Source: JAZDFC01 sp043808235 | GTDB lineage: Bacteria; Bacteroidota; Ignavibacteria; Ignavibacteriales; Melioribacteraceae | NCBI GenBank assembly: GCA_043808235.1 | Contig: JAZDFC010000091.1 | Coordinates: forward strand, 1-64,000 | DNA length: 64,000 bases | Reading direction: 5' to 3' | The notes under the pieces: model-generated | The model's input: only the letters and a program-made list of their open reading frames with translations | Told to the model about the DNA's origin: nothing | The model's database searches: none | Part shown: positions 43,423 through 52,196 of the stretch, one piece after another | How the letters are laid out: every line of letters starts with the position of its first letter | How positions within the stretch are numbered: position 1 is the first letter of the stretch | Program-made: the position numbers and the translations under genes

Positions 43423-45048
43423 ATGAAAAAGAAAATCGAATTACTCGCGTTATACTTTTTATTATCTGCTAACATACTTTATTCTCAAAAACATTACGAG
43501 AATTATTATGATTCCGAATTTATGGATGCAAATAACATTAAAGTAGTATTTGATAATTATGGCGGATTGAATTTCGAGAAATATGGTGGTGGTGGCGCTG
43601 GATTTTGGGATAGGCTTTTTGAAGGATATTATATTAATGATTGGTATGTCGGCGAAGTTATTATCTATGATCAAGGATTATGGGTACTTGGCAAAAGTGA
43701 TACTACCCAAGTTCTAAATTATAGTTGGTGGGGCAGAACAAATTATTCGCCGGGTCCAATAATAAACGGAAGCTCTGCGGTTCAAGCTAATCCACGGGAC
43801 AAAGACAAATACCGTATTTATAAAATATCGGATAATGATAATTCAAGTGTTGATATTCTTAATTGGCCTTTCGAATTTGGGGCTCCGATTGATAATGATA
43901 AAAAACCGCTTTTGCATGCCGATCAAACAGTGTGGACTGTTTTCAATTCATGCAATACAATTAAAGGCAAACAATACTTTTTTAACGAGCCAATTACTCC
44001 GGTGAAACTTGAGATTCAGCAGATGGCTTATGCTTATGAAGGCGGTATAAATTCCAATATACTTTCCGATGTTATCTTTTTGGAATGGACAATTATAAAC
44101 AAAGGAACAAATAAAATTGATTCGACCTATATTGGCTTGTGGAGTGATTTAGACTTGAGCGGTGCAAGCCATAATCCCCCGGCAGTTGATACATTACGAC
44201 AACTTGGCTATTGTTGGAGTAACATTCCGGAATCATGGAGTACTTACTATCGATGGAGATGTCCTGCAGTAGGTTATGTTATGCTTTATGGTCCCAAAAT
44301 AAAGTCGCAGGGAGACACTGCAATCTTTAAAGGAAGAGAACTTACCGGTTATAGAAATATACCATTATCATCCTTTTTTGGCATTACTGATAACAACTAC
44401 CCTTTAGCAAATACGCCTTATTTTAAAAAAGAGGTCTGGAACATTGCCCGTGGTTTTGATCTTGCGGGAAATATTATTATTGATTCGGTTTCAGGTAAAC
44501 ATACAAAATTTCCATTTAGCGGCGACCCCATAACAAATACTGGCTGGAATTGGAATTATTGGACAAATGGCGAAGCGGGGTTTTATATGTTTACCGGTCC
44601 ATTTACATTCGAGCCGGCAGATACTCAATGGGTAATGTATGCAATAACTGCCGGATTAGATACAAATAAATTTGGCAGTATTACAAAACTAAGAAGGAAT
44701 GTTGATATACTCAGATCTATCAGCTATGATGATCTCGTTAAAATAACTCCCTTGGAATATGAGGAACCACAAACTACTGTACCCGAATATTTCTATCTCT
44801 CTCAAAATTTCCCTAACCCATTTAATCCAACAACAAAAATCCGTTATGAGATTCCTATTCAAACTCATGTGAATATTTCTGTTTATGATATTCTCGGGAG
44901 AAAAGTTGCGGAGATTGTAAACAAGGAACAGGAAGCGGGATATTATGAAGTTGAGATTGACGGCGGTAACTGGGCGAGCGGGGTTTATTTTATTCGGATT
45001 GAGACATATACTTACAGCAAAACGATAAAAGCTGTGCTAATGAAATAG
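43423..45048 (+). CDS. Secreted protein with T9SS C-terminal sorting domain
   Basis: 541 residues. A signal peptide (LLALYFLLSANILYSQ) leads to a mature part of about 430 residues sharing blocks with the protein at 38852-41809 (IGLWSDLDLSGASHN, SGDPITNTGWNWNYW, FTFEPADTQWVMYAI). The two are paralogues in that module. The type A sorting domain reads YLSQNFPNPFNPTTKIRYEIP, VYDILGRKVAEIVN and NWASGVYFIRIET. It starts 3 bases after the orphan tail fragment. Function unknown; it is presumably displayed or released by T9SS. Confidence 0.82.
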   Translation: MKKKIELLALYFLLSANILYSQKHYENYYDSEFMDANNIKVVFDNYGGLNFEKYGGGGAGFWDRLFEGYYINDWYVGEVIIYDQGLWVLGKSDTTQVLNYSWWGRTNYSPGPIINGSSAVQANPRDKDKYRIYKISDNDNSSVDILNWPFEFGAPIDNDKKPLLHADQTVWTVFNSCNTIKGKQYFFNEPITPVKLEIQQMAYAYEGGINSNILSDVIFLEWTIINKGTNKIDSTYIGLWSDLDLSGASHNPPAVDTLRQLGYCWSNIPESWSTYYRWRCPAVGYVMLYGPKIKSQGDTAIFKGRELTGYRNIPLSSFFGITDNNYPLANTPYFKKEVWNIARGFDLAGNIIIDSVSGKHTKFPFSGDPITNTGWNWNYWTNGEAGFYMFTGPFTFEPADTQWVMYAITAGLDTNKFGSITKLRRNVDILRSISYDDLVKITPLEYEEPQTTVPEYFYLSQNFPNPFNPTTKIRYEIPIQTHVNISVYDILGRKVAEIVNKEQEAGYYEVEIDGGNWASGVYFIRIETYTYSKTIKAVLMK

Positions 45049-45120
45049 TTTATCACACTGTAGCAAATTTACACCATTAAAAAAATTTCGAAGAGCAACA
45101 GTTATTCTTTACGAGATTTA

Positions 45121-45558
45121 CTATTCAATTAGTTGGAGCCTAACCGACCACGATGATAATTTTTCTTTTCCTTTAAAAATCACACCTTTGTTTTTGTAAT
45201 GATTGCCGTCGATGCAGTGAAGATACTCTGATCCGGAATACGTGCCTTCTTCGGAGTAAAATACCGAAATTATGTATTCGTCCTCGATAATTATTTCGCC
45301 GTAAAACTTGCCAAATGATTGATTGAATGATACCCAGCTAGTGCTTCCCTTCTTTACATCAAATGGTATGACTTCGAGATTCAATACGAACTCGCCTTCT
45401 CCTCCTTCGGCTAATTTGAATTTACTTTTGCTGTGCCAAATATTTTCTTCGTGGATAATTTTTGTTTCCCCTTGGATGGACAAAGCTTTGTTTGTTTCAT
45501 CAAAAAAATGACCATCCGCTTTCCATGTAGCTTCTTTGAATAGATATGTGTGATTCAT
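45121..45558 (-). CDS. Conserved-looking protein of unknown function
   Basis: About 145 residues, no signal peptide, rich in beta strands with many charged and aromatic residues (ATWKADGHFFDE, SWVSFNQSFGKFYGEIIIEDEYIISVFY, EYLHCIDGNHYKNKGVIF). It may be a lipocalin-like or small beta-barrel fold. I choose ATG 45558, with AGGA upstream; TTG 45576 would extend it by six residues. I do not recognise the family. Confidence 0.6.
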   Translation of the reverse strand: MNHTYLFKEATWKADGHFFDETNKALSIQGETKIIHEENIWHSKSKFKLAEGGEGEFVLNLEVIPFDVKKGSTSWVSFNQSFGKFYGEIIIEDEYIISVFYSEEGTYSGSEYLHCIDGNHYKNKGVIFKGKEKLSSWSVRLQLIE

Positions 45559-45600
45559 TGGCGATGTCCTATACAAGAAAAAATCTCGAAATAAAAATAA

Positions 45601-46227
45601 TCAATTATTACTATTCTCGAAAAAGTTATAAACGAATCCAGCCAAAGCCGCGCCGGTAAATGGTCCGACAATATACAACCACGAATATTTTATCCCCTCA
45701 CCGGAAATAAATAAATCAAATACTTCCGTGCCTAATCCTAAGGCGGGATTAAAAACTCCACCCGAAATCGAATTAGCAGTAAACGTAATTGTAATGAGCG
45801 TGAATCCAACTGCAATACCGTAAATATAATTACCTGTAAATTTTTTATTGAACATCACCGTCAGATAAACCGAGCACAAAAGGAAAGTAAGCATTAACTC
45901 GCAAAGCATGGACTTGACAAAATGAACATCGAGTCCGGGCGCTGGATAATAAGCTACATCCCGAAACGAAAATATTACGAGCGATGCAAAGAGAGCGCCG
46001 AGAATTTGAGCAACCGAATAATATATGAAGTCGCTAATTTTAATTCCGCCTTTGATGACAACAGCCAAGGAAATTGCGGGATTAAAATGTCCTCCGGAAA
46101 TGTTTGATCCCCAATAAATTAAGACACCGAAAACTAATCCGATGGCAATTGGACTTCCTGTTAATCCGGTAATAAGAACAAGAAAGAATGTACCGATAAA
46201 TTCCGCGATGTATTTTTGAATTGACAT
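45601..46227 (-). CDS. Aquaporin / MIP family channel
   Basis: A 208-residue six-helix water or glycerol channel of the major intrinsic protein family. Both half-helix signatures are present: GGHFNPAISLAVVIKG and GGVFNPALGLGTEVF. The short length and the Gly-Ser-rich first helix are typical of small bacterial aquaporins. Selectivity (water or glycerol) cannot be read with confidence. Confidence 0.9.
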   Translation of the reverse strand: MSIQKYIAEFIGTFFLVLITGLTGSPIAIGLVFGVLIYWGSNISGGHFNPAISLAVVIKGGIKISDFIYYSVAQILGALFASLVIFSFRDVAYYPAPGLDVHFVKSMLCELMLTFLLCSVYLTVMFNKKFTGNYIYGIAVGFTLITITFTANSISGGVFNPALGLGTEVFDLFISGEGIKYSWLYIVGPFTGAALAGFVYNFFENSNN

Positions 46228-46438
46228 GTCTTTCCAAAAATTTTGTTAGTGAAAGATTGAATTGAATGTGTGAATAAAAATAACGAGCTATAAATTATTA
46301 TTCAATAAGCCGTGTAAAAATAAATGCCGTCACAAATTACGAATTAATAAAATGCCTTCGAAAAAGCCAATCTTTCTTTTCGAGAAAAGGTTGTTTTTAT
46401 TTTTCATATTTTTCTTTGAAATATTTTTGAGATTAGTA

Positions 46439-46801
46439 ATGATAAGTATTGAAGGAATTATAATTGTGGGCGACCGGGTTTTAATACGACCCGAAAAAGA
46501 TCTTCAAAAAACGACAAGCGGTTTGTACCTCCCGCCGGGTGTTTCCGAAAAAGAGAAAGCGCAAGGTGGTTACGTTATTAAGGTTGGGCCGGGCTACCCG
46601 GTTGCAATGCCGATTGATGAGGAAGAATCATGGAAGGAAAGCAAAAGTACCAAGTACATTCCGCTGCAGGCTAAAGAAGGAGACTTTGCATTATTTTTGC
46701 GCAAGGATGCGATTGAGATTGAGATACGAGATGAGAAATATGTGATTGTATCGCAGTCGGCAATTTTACTGCTCCATCGTGACGAAAGTATACTAAACTA
46801 A
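46439..46801 (+). CDS. GroES-like co-chaperone domain protein
   Basis: About 120 residues with the Cpn10/GroES fold: VGDRVLIRPEKDLQKTTSGLYLPP with the region of the mobile loop, GYVIKVGPGYPV and a later EGDFALFLRKDAIEIEI strand. It carries an insertion of about 20 residues (EEESWKESKSTKYIPL) compared with GroES. No groEL lies beside it, so it is probably a second, specialised GroES-like protein. I choose ATG 46439, preceded by GAG; the longer form from 46352 adds an unlikely hydrophobic run. Confidence 0.75.
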   Translation: MISIEGIIIVGDRVLIRPEKDLQKTTSGLYLPPGVSEKEKAQGGYVIKVGPGYPVAMPIDEEESWKESKSTKYIPLQAKEGDFALFLRKDAIEIEIRDEKYVIVSQSAILLLHRDESILN

Positions 46802-46837
46802 TTTTTAAAAAGATAATACAACGTTATTCAAACCGAC

Positions 46838-46878
46838 CTTAGTGCCGCGCGGCTTAAAGAAAACCACAAGGCACTAAG
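46838..46878. repeat. Dispersed hairpin repeat, family B, copy 1
   Basis: The 9-bp inverted repeat CTTAGTGCC / GGCACTAAG has a spacer containing AAGAAAACCAC. It matches the element at 54917-54951. Lying between convergent genes, it could also serve as terminator. Confidence 0.6.
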
Positions 46879-46903
46879 ATCATTCAATCTCACTTAGAAA
46901 GAT

Positions 46904-47731
46904 TTATCGGGCTAGGAAACTTAAGAACGGAACTGCTTTAGCCAGGAAGAACATTAATATTCCGAATCCAAGCCACAATCCGAAAACCCACGCAAAATAT
47001 TTTCCGGTGGTTTGGGATTTGAACATTTTAGCCAGACCTATTGAGAATACTGCATAGAACCAAATCGAAAACGGATCGATTTTTCCCATAATAAAATTAA
47101 GGAAACTCCCCTGCTCGAAATCCATAAAAGTGGCGACACTTGTTCCCATTAAAAATTTTCCCATTACCATCGATAGGATTACCATTACTATTCCTTGAAT
47201 AACACCTATGTAATGCGGAAGTCCGTATGCCACCATTGCGGTTGAGTAGTTACCGTCTCCTTTAAGAGCCAACTTAGCGACGAGCAGAAATATCGCGGCA
47301 ATAATGAAGAAAAATATCAGCTGCCCAATTACAATTCCGATTACGGCAAATATCATTCCCATTGCACCCTGTCCTTCCATAAATTCACGGGTACGCTCCA
47401 ATTGCTCGTCAGCTTGTTCCTGCGATATTTGACCGGCATCAACCTGCTCTTGAAATTGTTCTTCGATCTGTTTCATTTGTTCTGCTGTCATCGCATATTT
47501 AATTGTTGGATTACTCATTAACACGATGTACCCGGCAATTGAAACAATTATTACGAATAAAATCGGGAGCAACCAGTCCATAGCACGCGGTGGAAACTTT
47601 GCAGCTTTCGAAAACATGCTTACCGGTTCGGCAAACACACCAACAATTTTATCGGTGTGCGATAATTCAATTTCTTCTTCCTGTGCTTTTTCTGCATTGG
47701 ATTGAAGCAATTCTTCGTTGATTTCTTCCAT
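46904..47731 (-). CDS. YIP1 family membrane protein
   Basis: 275 residues. The N-terminal cytoplasmic region (about 1-50) and five hydrophobic segments match YIP1-domain proteins, which are common but poorly understood in Bacteroidota. A long Gln/Glu-rich stretch (EEQFQEQVDAGQISQEQADEQLERTREF, about residues 86-113) lies between TM1 and TM2 and may form a coiled coil. GGAG before ATG 47731 supports the start. Confidence 0.75.
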   Translation of the reverse strand: MEEINEELLQSNAEKAQEEEIELSHTDKIVGVFAEPVSMFSKAAKFPPRAMDWLLPILFVIIVSIAGYIVLMSNPTIKYAMTAEQMKQIEEQFQEQVDAGQISQEQADEQLERTREFMEGQGAMGMIFAVIGIVIGQLIFFFIIAAIFLLVAKLALKGDGNYSTAMVAYGLPHYIGVIQGIVMVILSMVMGKFLMGTSVATFMDFEQGSFLNFIMGKIDPFSIWFYAVFSIGLAKMFKSQTTGKYFAWVFGLWLGFGILMFFLAKAVPFLSFLAR

Positions 47732-47936
47732 TTTTCACTCCGGTTTATAATGATTTGATTTTCTTATACATGCAATCATTCTAAAAATAATATTTTTTTC
47801 CCCAACAGCACAATGTTTTATTTAAATAACATTCGATTTTTTCACGCGTAATTAGACGGAATCAATCCGAATAAGATTCCATACTCGGATATTATTTTTA
47901 TTTTTGAAGTAGTAATTAATAATAATGGGACAATAA

Positions 47937-49310
47937 ATGAGAACTATAATCGAGCCGTTCAAAATCAAATCTGTTGAACCAATTCGATTCACAACAAAAG
48001 AAGAAAGGCAACAAATTATTAAAGAAGCCGGATACAATCCTTTCCTTATTCATGCCGATAATGTGCTTATCGATTTACTAACCGACAGCGGAACCTCTGC
48101 AATGAGCGCTAAGCAGTGGGCAGGAATAATGGAAGGCGACGAAGCCTATGCGGGATCGAAAAGTTTTTACAAATTCGAATCGGCTGTTAAAAAAATTACA
48201 GGGCACAAATTTATAATTCCAACCCACCAGGGACGAGCCGCAGAAAAAATATTGTTTTCAATTGTTGGCGGCGAAGGGAAATTCATTCCCAACAATACTC
48301 ACTTCGATACAACACGCGCCAATATTGAATTCACCGGCGCGGAAGCTGTTGACCTCTTAAATGAAATTGGGAAACATCCGGAGGTGCGGGCGGATTTTAA
48401 AGGTAACATGGATGTCGAAGCACTTGAGAATTTTATTAACAAAGTTGGCGTTGAAAATATCCCGCTTGTAATGATTACGGTTACGAACAATTCCGGCGGC
48501 GGGCAACCTGTTTCGATGCAGAATATTCGCGATGTAAAAAGTGTCTGTACTAAATTCGGTCTCCCGCTATTCATTGATGCATGCCGGTTTGCTGAGAATG
48601 CGTATTTCATAAAAATTCGGGAAGAAGGATACAAGGATAAATCAGTATTAGAGATTTGTCAGGAAATGTTTTCATACTCCGATGGAGCTACAATGAGCGC
48701 TAAAAAAGATGCGCTCGTAAACATCGGCGGATTTTTATCGGTGAATGATGATAACCTCGCAATGTTGTGCCGTAATCTTTTAATTGTTACGGAAGGATTT
48801 CCAACTTACGGCGGATTAGCCGGACGCGATCTCGAAGCGGTTGCGCAGGGACTTGAAGAAGTAATGGACGAAAATTATCTCCATTACAGAATTCGGAGTA
48901 TTGAATATCTCGGCGAAAAGATGATTGCGAACGGAATCCCAATAATAGAACCGCCCGGCGGACATGCAATTTATATTGATGCAAAGAGATTCCTTCCGCA
49001 AATTCCGCCCGATCAATATCCCGGGCAATCAATAGTGTGCGAACTTTATGTTGAAGGCGGCATACGCGGAGTTGAGATTGGCAGCGTAATGTTCGGCAAG
49101 CACGATCATAAAACAAATAAACTAATTTCACCGCCTATGGAACTTGTACGGCTCGCAATACCGCGAAGAGTTTACACTCAAAGCCATATCGATTATGTAC
49201 TGGAAGTTTTAATAGAGGTTTATAAAAACAGGAACAACTTACGTGGAATGAAAATAATTTACGAAGCTCCAATGCTGCGGCATTTTACCGCAAGATTTGA
49301 TTATCTATAA
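47937..49310 (+). CDS. tnaA: Tryptophanase (PLP-dependent beta-eliminating lyase)
   Basis: 457 residues of the tryptophanase/tyrosine phenol-lyase family, which splits L-tryptophan to indole, pyruvate and ammonia. The PLP-binding lysine lies in MSAKKDALVNIGG. Two positions separate the two enzymes. Tyrosine phenol-lyase has ERG with the substrate-binding Arg; here it is VEIGSVMFG as in tryptophanase. The C-terminal block reads MLRHFTARF, with the His used by tryptophanase. Production of the signal molecule indole follows from this. No tnaC-like leader or permease gene is visible. It is transcribed alone and ends in a strong terminator. Confidence 0.9.
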   Translation: MRTIIEPFKIKSVEPIRFTTKEERQQIIKEAGYNPFLIHADNVLIDLLTDSGTSAMSAKQWAGIMEGDEAYAGSKSFYKFESAVKKITGHKFIIPTHQGRAAEKILFSIVGGEGKFIPNNTHFDTTRANIEFTGAEAVDLLNEIGKHPEVRADFKGNMDVEALENFINKVGVENIPLVMITVTNNSGGGQPVSMQNIRDVKSVCTKFGLPLFIDACRFAENAYFIKIREEGYKDKSVLEICQEMFSYSDGATMSAKKDALVNIGGFLSVNDDNLAMLCRNLLIVTEGFPTYGGLAGRDLEAVAQGLEEVMDENYLHYRIRSIEYLGEKMIANGIPIIEPPGGHAIYIDAKRFLPQIPPDQYPGQSIVCELYVEGGIRGVEIGSVMFGKHDHKTNKLISPPMELVRLAIPRRVYTQSHIDYVLEVLIEVYKNRNNLRGMKIIYEAPMLRHFTARFDYL

Positions 49311-49317
49311 AAGAATT

Positions 49318-49346
49318 AAGCCCGGCTATTATATCCAACCGGGCTT
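49318..49346 (+). terminator. Rho-independent terminator of tnaA
   Basis: The 8-bp arms AAGCCCGG / CCGGGCTT lie 7 bases past the stop, with a 13-base loop and T-rich tail. Confidence 0.85.
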
Positions 49347-49376
49347 TTTAATAAATTATATTTTCCCAAATATTTA

Positions 49377-50087
49377 TCAGGACTCACCGAAAATTTTCGG
49401 AATAACTACTCCATTCGCGTTCACTGCTTGAACCAGATCCCAATTGTTATTTTGTATTTGTTTCTTAAAACAATTGGTACGGTAAATAGTATGATGCAAT
49501 ATTTCATTCGTATGTGTCTTCAACCAGTTGTGCCGCGCTGTAACGTACTGCTCAATCCAAATCTTTTCGTTACCGCCGTTTATAGGAGGACGTTCCGGAA
49601 ATCTTTGACGAAGAAAAGATAATATTCCACCCGAATGAATAAAGCTGTCATAAATTACAAGCAAGCTGAGAGCTTCGGCAAACTCATGCCCCTCGAACCA
49701 GATGAATGCAGGCTGGTAATAATAGAGGTCGAAAAAATCATCCTGCGTTTGGCGCATTATTTCATCTTCTCTCGCAGAGGTTTTTAAAAGATCCTTAAAA
49801 TTCTGATCCTTCCTAAGCGAGGGCTGCTTACCAATCTTATTAACATAGGGTGAAAACTGGCTGCTGAATGTCCCGTTGTTAGCAATGTAACTTTCAATAA
49901 GCCGTTTCAAGTTACCGTATTCTGTTGTTTGGCTGCGTCCGTATGTGATTTGATAAATCTTCTCTCCGTTTATAACGGGACCGTCTTTGTAAATTGAAAT
50001 GTTGTCGTACTTGCCGTCCGGCGTCCCGGTTTCAAATACATTAACAATTTTTAAAATCTTGGATTTTTGTTCGGTTGATATTGGCAT
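49377..50087 (-). CDS. GH46-like chitosanase family protein, no signal peptide
   Basis: 236 residues resembling family GH46 chitosanases, which hydrolyse chitosan. The likely catalytic Glu is E19 in VNVFETGT; the following YDNISIYKDGP and ITYGRSQTTEYGNL match the region with the second acid and YTxG-type block. The later DSFIHSGGILSFLRQRF is a conserved helix of the family. No signal peptide is seen, although known members are secreted; it may be exported another way or act as a cell-associated or antibacterial lysozyme-like enzyme. The assignment is by eye. Confidence 0.6.
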   Translation of the reverse strand: MPISTEQKSKILKIVNVFETGTPDGKYDNISIYKDGPVINGEKIYQITYGRSQTTEYGNLKRLIESYIANNGTFSSQFSPYVNKIGKQPSLRKDQNFKDLLKTSAREDEIMRQTQDDFFDLYYYQPAFIWFEGHEFAEALSLLVIYDSFIHSGGILSFLRQRFPERPPINGGNEKIWIEQYVTARHNWLKTHTNEILHHTIYRTNCFKKQIQNNNWDLVQAVNANGVVIPKIFGES

Positions 50088-50181
50088 GTTGATTCCCTTC
50101 TGATTTGTTCCGTGATAAAGATACGGGATTTAAAAACTTTGTACAAGCCTCAAAAATAAATCAAAAATTATTTAACGTAGA

Positions 50182-50451
50182 TTAATGAGAAAAATGCTTA
50201 TAAATATCCTTTCTGTGGAGAACTCTAATAAATTCAACTGTATTTTCTAAAATCCGAATGCCCAATCGATATTCACCGAGACGAATACGATAAAAATTTT
50301 CTTCGCCATGCAGTTTCTTTACGTTTTTGATTTGCTTAAAATTACCTGCCATTTGGATTTCTTCGATGCAGTCGGCAATTTTTGCGAGAAGTTGTCTGTC
50401 TTTTATTTTTTTTGTGTCTTTTACGAAAGATGAGTCGATTTTAATTATCAT
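50182..50451 (-). CDS. RelE/ParE-type toxin
   Basis: 89 residues with the RelE/ParE fold: a start with short strand and charged helices (SFVKDTKKIKDRQLLAKIADCIEEIQ), KLHGEENFYRIRLGEYRLGIRI, and a final strand VLHRKDIYKHF. RelE-type toxins cut mRNA at the ribosome; ParE-type inhibit gyrase. The pattern RIRLGEYRLGIR is closer to RelE. Its start overlaps the stop of the antitoxin gene by 4 bases. Confidence 0.85.
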   Translation of the reverse strand: MIIKIDSSFVKDTKKIKDRQLLAKIADCIEEIQMAGNFKQIKNVKKLHGEENFYRIRLGEYRLGIRILENTVEFIRVLHRKDIYKHFSH

Positions 50452-50645
50452 TTGCGTAATTTTTTTATAAATGATTTTGTATCGACAAATTTTCCGGTTC
50501 GGCCGTTTTTTATAGCATATAACATTCCAATATCTTCCATTTCGGATTCGCTAAGTACTTTTACTTTAATTCCGATCTTTTTGGCAATATCCAAAAGAAG
50601 TTTCAAATCCGTTTTTGAACTACTGTTTACAATTGCTGTTTCCAT
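50448..50645 (-). CDS. Antitoxin of the RelE/ParE-type pair
   Basis: About 65 residues from ATG 50645, with GGAG upstream. It opens with METAIVNSSSKTDLKLLLDIAKKIGIKV, a pattern seen in short antitoxins paired with RelE-like toxins, and ends in a basic stretch (KKLRK). It overlaps the toxin gene by 4 bases, the usual arrangement for a type II pair. Confidence 0.75.
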   Translation of the reverse strand: METAIVNSSSKTDLKLLLDIAKKIGIKVKVLSESEMEDIGMLYAIKNGRTGKFVDTKSFIKKLRK

Positions 50646-50794
50646 AAAATCTCCTTCGGTGCAAAGATACAAAAAATATCATGTTTGTTGTAATCGAAAT
50701 ATCTTTTACAATTACACATTGTTTATTAAAATCCGTGTATTGTAGAAGTAATCGTATAATTATATTTTAATACTGTTAATATTCCGATTGGTTA

Positions 50795-51616
50795 ATGAAA
50801 CTCAAAAAACATTTTTTCTTCTCAGATAAAAACCAGGTATGGCGGATACTTATTTCCGATTCCGAAAAACTGATTATCGAGACACGCGATGTAGAACAAA
50901 AACAAGTTTACTTTCACTGCATCGATCTGCCGCGCGGAAAGAAGCTGTTCGACGGATTACAGCTTGAAGAAAAATACTGGATCGGCATCGAGACAATTTA
51001 CAAGGATATCATTTTCTTCCACAGGTTCGCCTCGCCCGATATGCCGCGACACAAAGAAATTATCGCTTTCGATATCAATACAAAAAAAGAATTGTGGAGA
51101 GATGATAACTACTCCTTCCTCTTTGTATTTGAAGACAAAATTTATTGCAGCAAGCAGCTATTTGAAGGATGGAAATTTTATTCCCTCGATTTCCGCACCG
51201 GCGAACTAATTGAAGAGCTTGCAGACAAAAGCGAATACGTTAATGAGCTTCGTGAAAAAGCCGGACAATCAATCAGTTATGATAGTTATTTATTTCCGGT
51301 CCGCTTTGATAGGAATCCTGATACCGAAAGTAAAGCCACGAAGTGGATACACGACAAAATAAATCCGCTTGATATTATCGGCGAAGTTGAATATACTGAG
51401 TACGGCTCGTTATTGTTATTTAATTTTCATGAGAAAAAGGATGGCATAATTATGAATAGATTTTTTATTGTTGATACCGATAAAGGGAAAGAAATATTCA
51501 CAGAGACATTGAATACTATTGCAAACGGTTATATACCCGACTCGTTTTTTATTTATAGAAATATGCTAATCATGCTAAAAGAAAAGAAGGAAGTATTGAT
51601 TTATAAAATAGAGTGA
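50795..51616 (+). CDS. DUF4905 domain protein
   Basis: 273 residues, cytosolic. It has beta-propeller-like repeats (LIIETRDVEQKQVYFHCIDLPRG, KELWRDDNYSFLFVFEDKIYCSKQL) and matches the DUF4905 family of Bacteroidota, of unknown function. It precedes the AMMECR1 gene by 4 bases and is probably in an operon with it. No catalytic residues are apparent. Confidence 0.75.
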   Translation: MKLKKHFFFSDKNQVWRILISDSEKLIIETRDVEQKQVYFHCIDLPRGKKLFDGLQLEEKYWIGIETIYKDIIFFHRFASPDMPRHKEIIAFDINTKKELWRDDNYSFLFVFEDKIYCSKQLFEGWKFYSLDFRTGELIEELADKSEYVNELREKAGQSISYDSYLFPVRFDRNPDTESKATKWIHDKINPLDIIGEVEYTEYGSLLLFNFHEKKDGIIMNRFFIVDTDKGKEIFTETLNTIANGYIPDSFFIYRNMLIMLKEKKEVLIYKIE

Positions 51617-51620
51617 CAAA

Positions 51621-52196
51621 ATGGAACTGACTATAAAAGAAAAACAAACTCTAATTGCCGTCGCAAGAGAATCAATTGAAAGATTGTTCACACAAAAAGA
51701 GACCACACCAATTAATTTCGAGATACATCCGGTATTACAAACCAACGCGGGCGCGTTTGTAACACTTACCATCGGGGGAAGACTCCGTGGCTGCATCGGG
51801 TATATTGTTTCGGATCAACCGTTATACGATACTGTTCGCGATGCGGCAGTGCAGGCAGCTACCGGCGATCCCAGGTTTCATCCGTTAACCGAGAAAGAGC
51901 TTGCAAAAATTGAAATCGAAATTTCAGTGCTCTCGCCTCCATTCCCGATGGAGAGTTATGACGATATCGTAATTGGTAAACACGGACTTATTCTTGAGGA
52001 ACGTGGGAGACACGCGCTGCTGCTGCCACAAGTACCGGTCGAACATAATATGAACCGTGACCAATTTTTAGCGGCCTTATGTGAAAAGGGTGGATTCTCC
52101 CGGAACATGTGGAAAGAAAAGCAGGTGAAGCTGAGTGCATTTACTGCGCTCGTTTTTTCGGAAGAGGAGCTGGAGAAGGGAAATGACACTGATTAG
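51621..52196 (+). CDS. amrA: AmmeMemoRadiSam system protein A (AMMECR1 domain)
   Basis: 191 residues with the AMMECR1 signature LRGCIGYIV and the blocks VRDAAVQAATGDPRFHPLT, IEISVLSPP and GLILEERGRHALLLPQV. It belongs to the three-protein set (AMMECR1, MEMO1, radical SAM) whose chemistry is not established. The next gene is the MEMO1 partner, overlapping by 14 bases. Confidence 0.9.
   Translation: MELTIKEKQTLIAVARESIERLFTQKETTPINFEIHPVLQTNAGAFVTLTIGGRLRGCIGYIVSDQPLYDTVRDAAVQAATGDPRFHPLTEKELAKIEIEISVLSPPFPMESYDDIVIGKHGLILEERGRHALLLPQVPVEHNMNRDQFLAALCEKGGFSRNMWKEKQVKLSAFTALVFSEEELEKGNDTD

Noticed and set aside
47937..49310. Tyrosine phenol-lyase instead of tryptophanase
   Set aside because: The substrate-Arg ERG motif of tyrosine phenol-lyase is absent, and the C-terminal His of tryptophanase is present.
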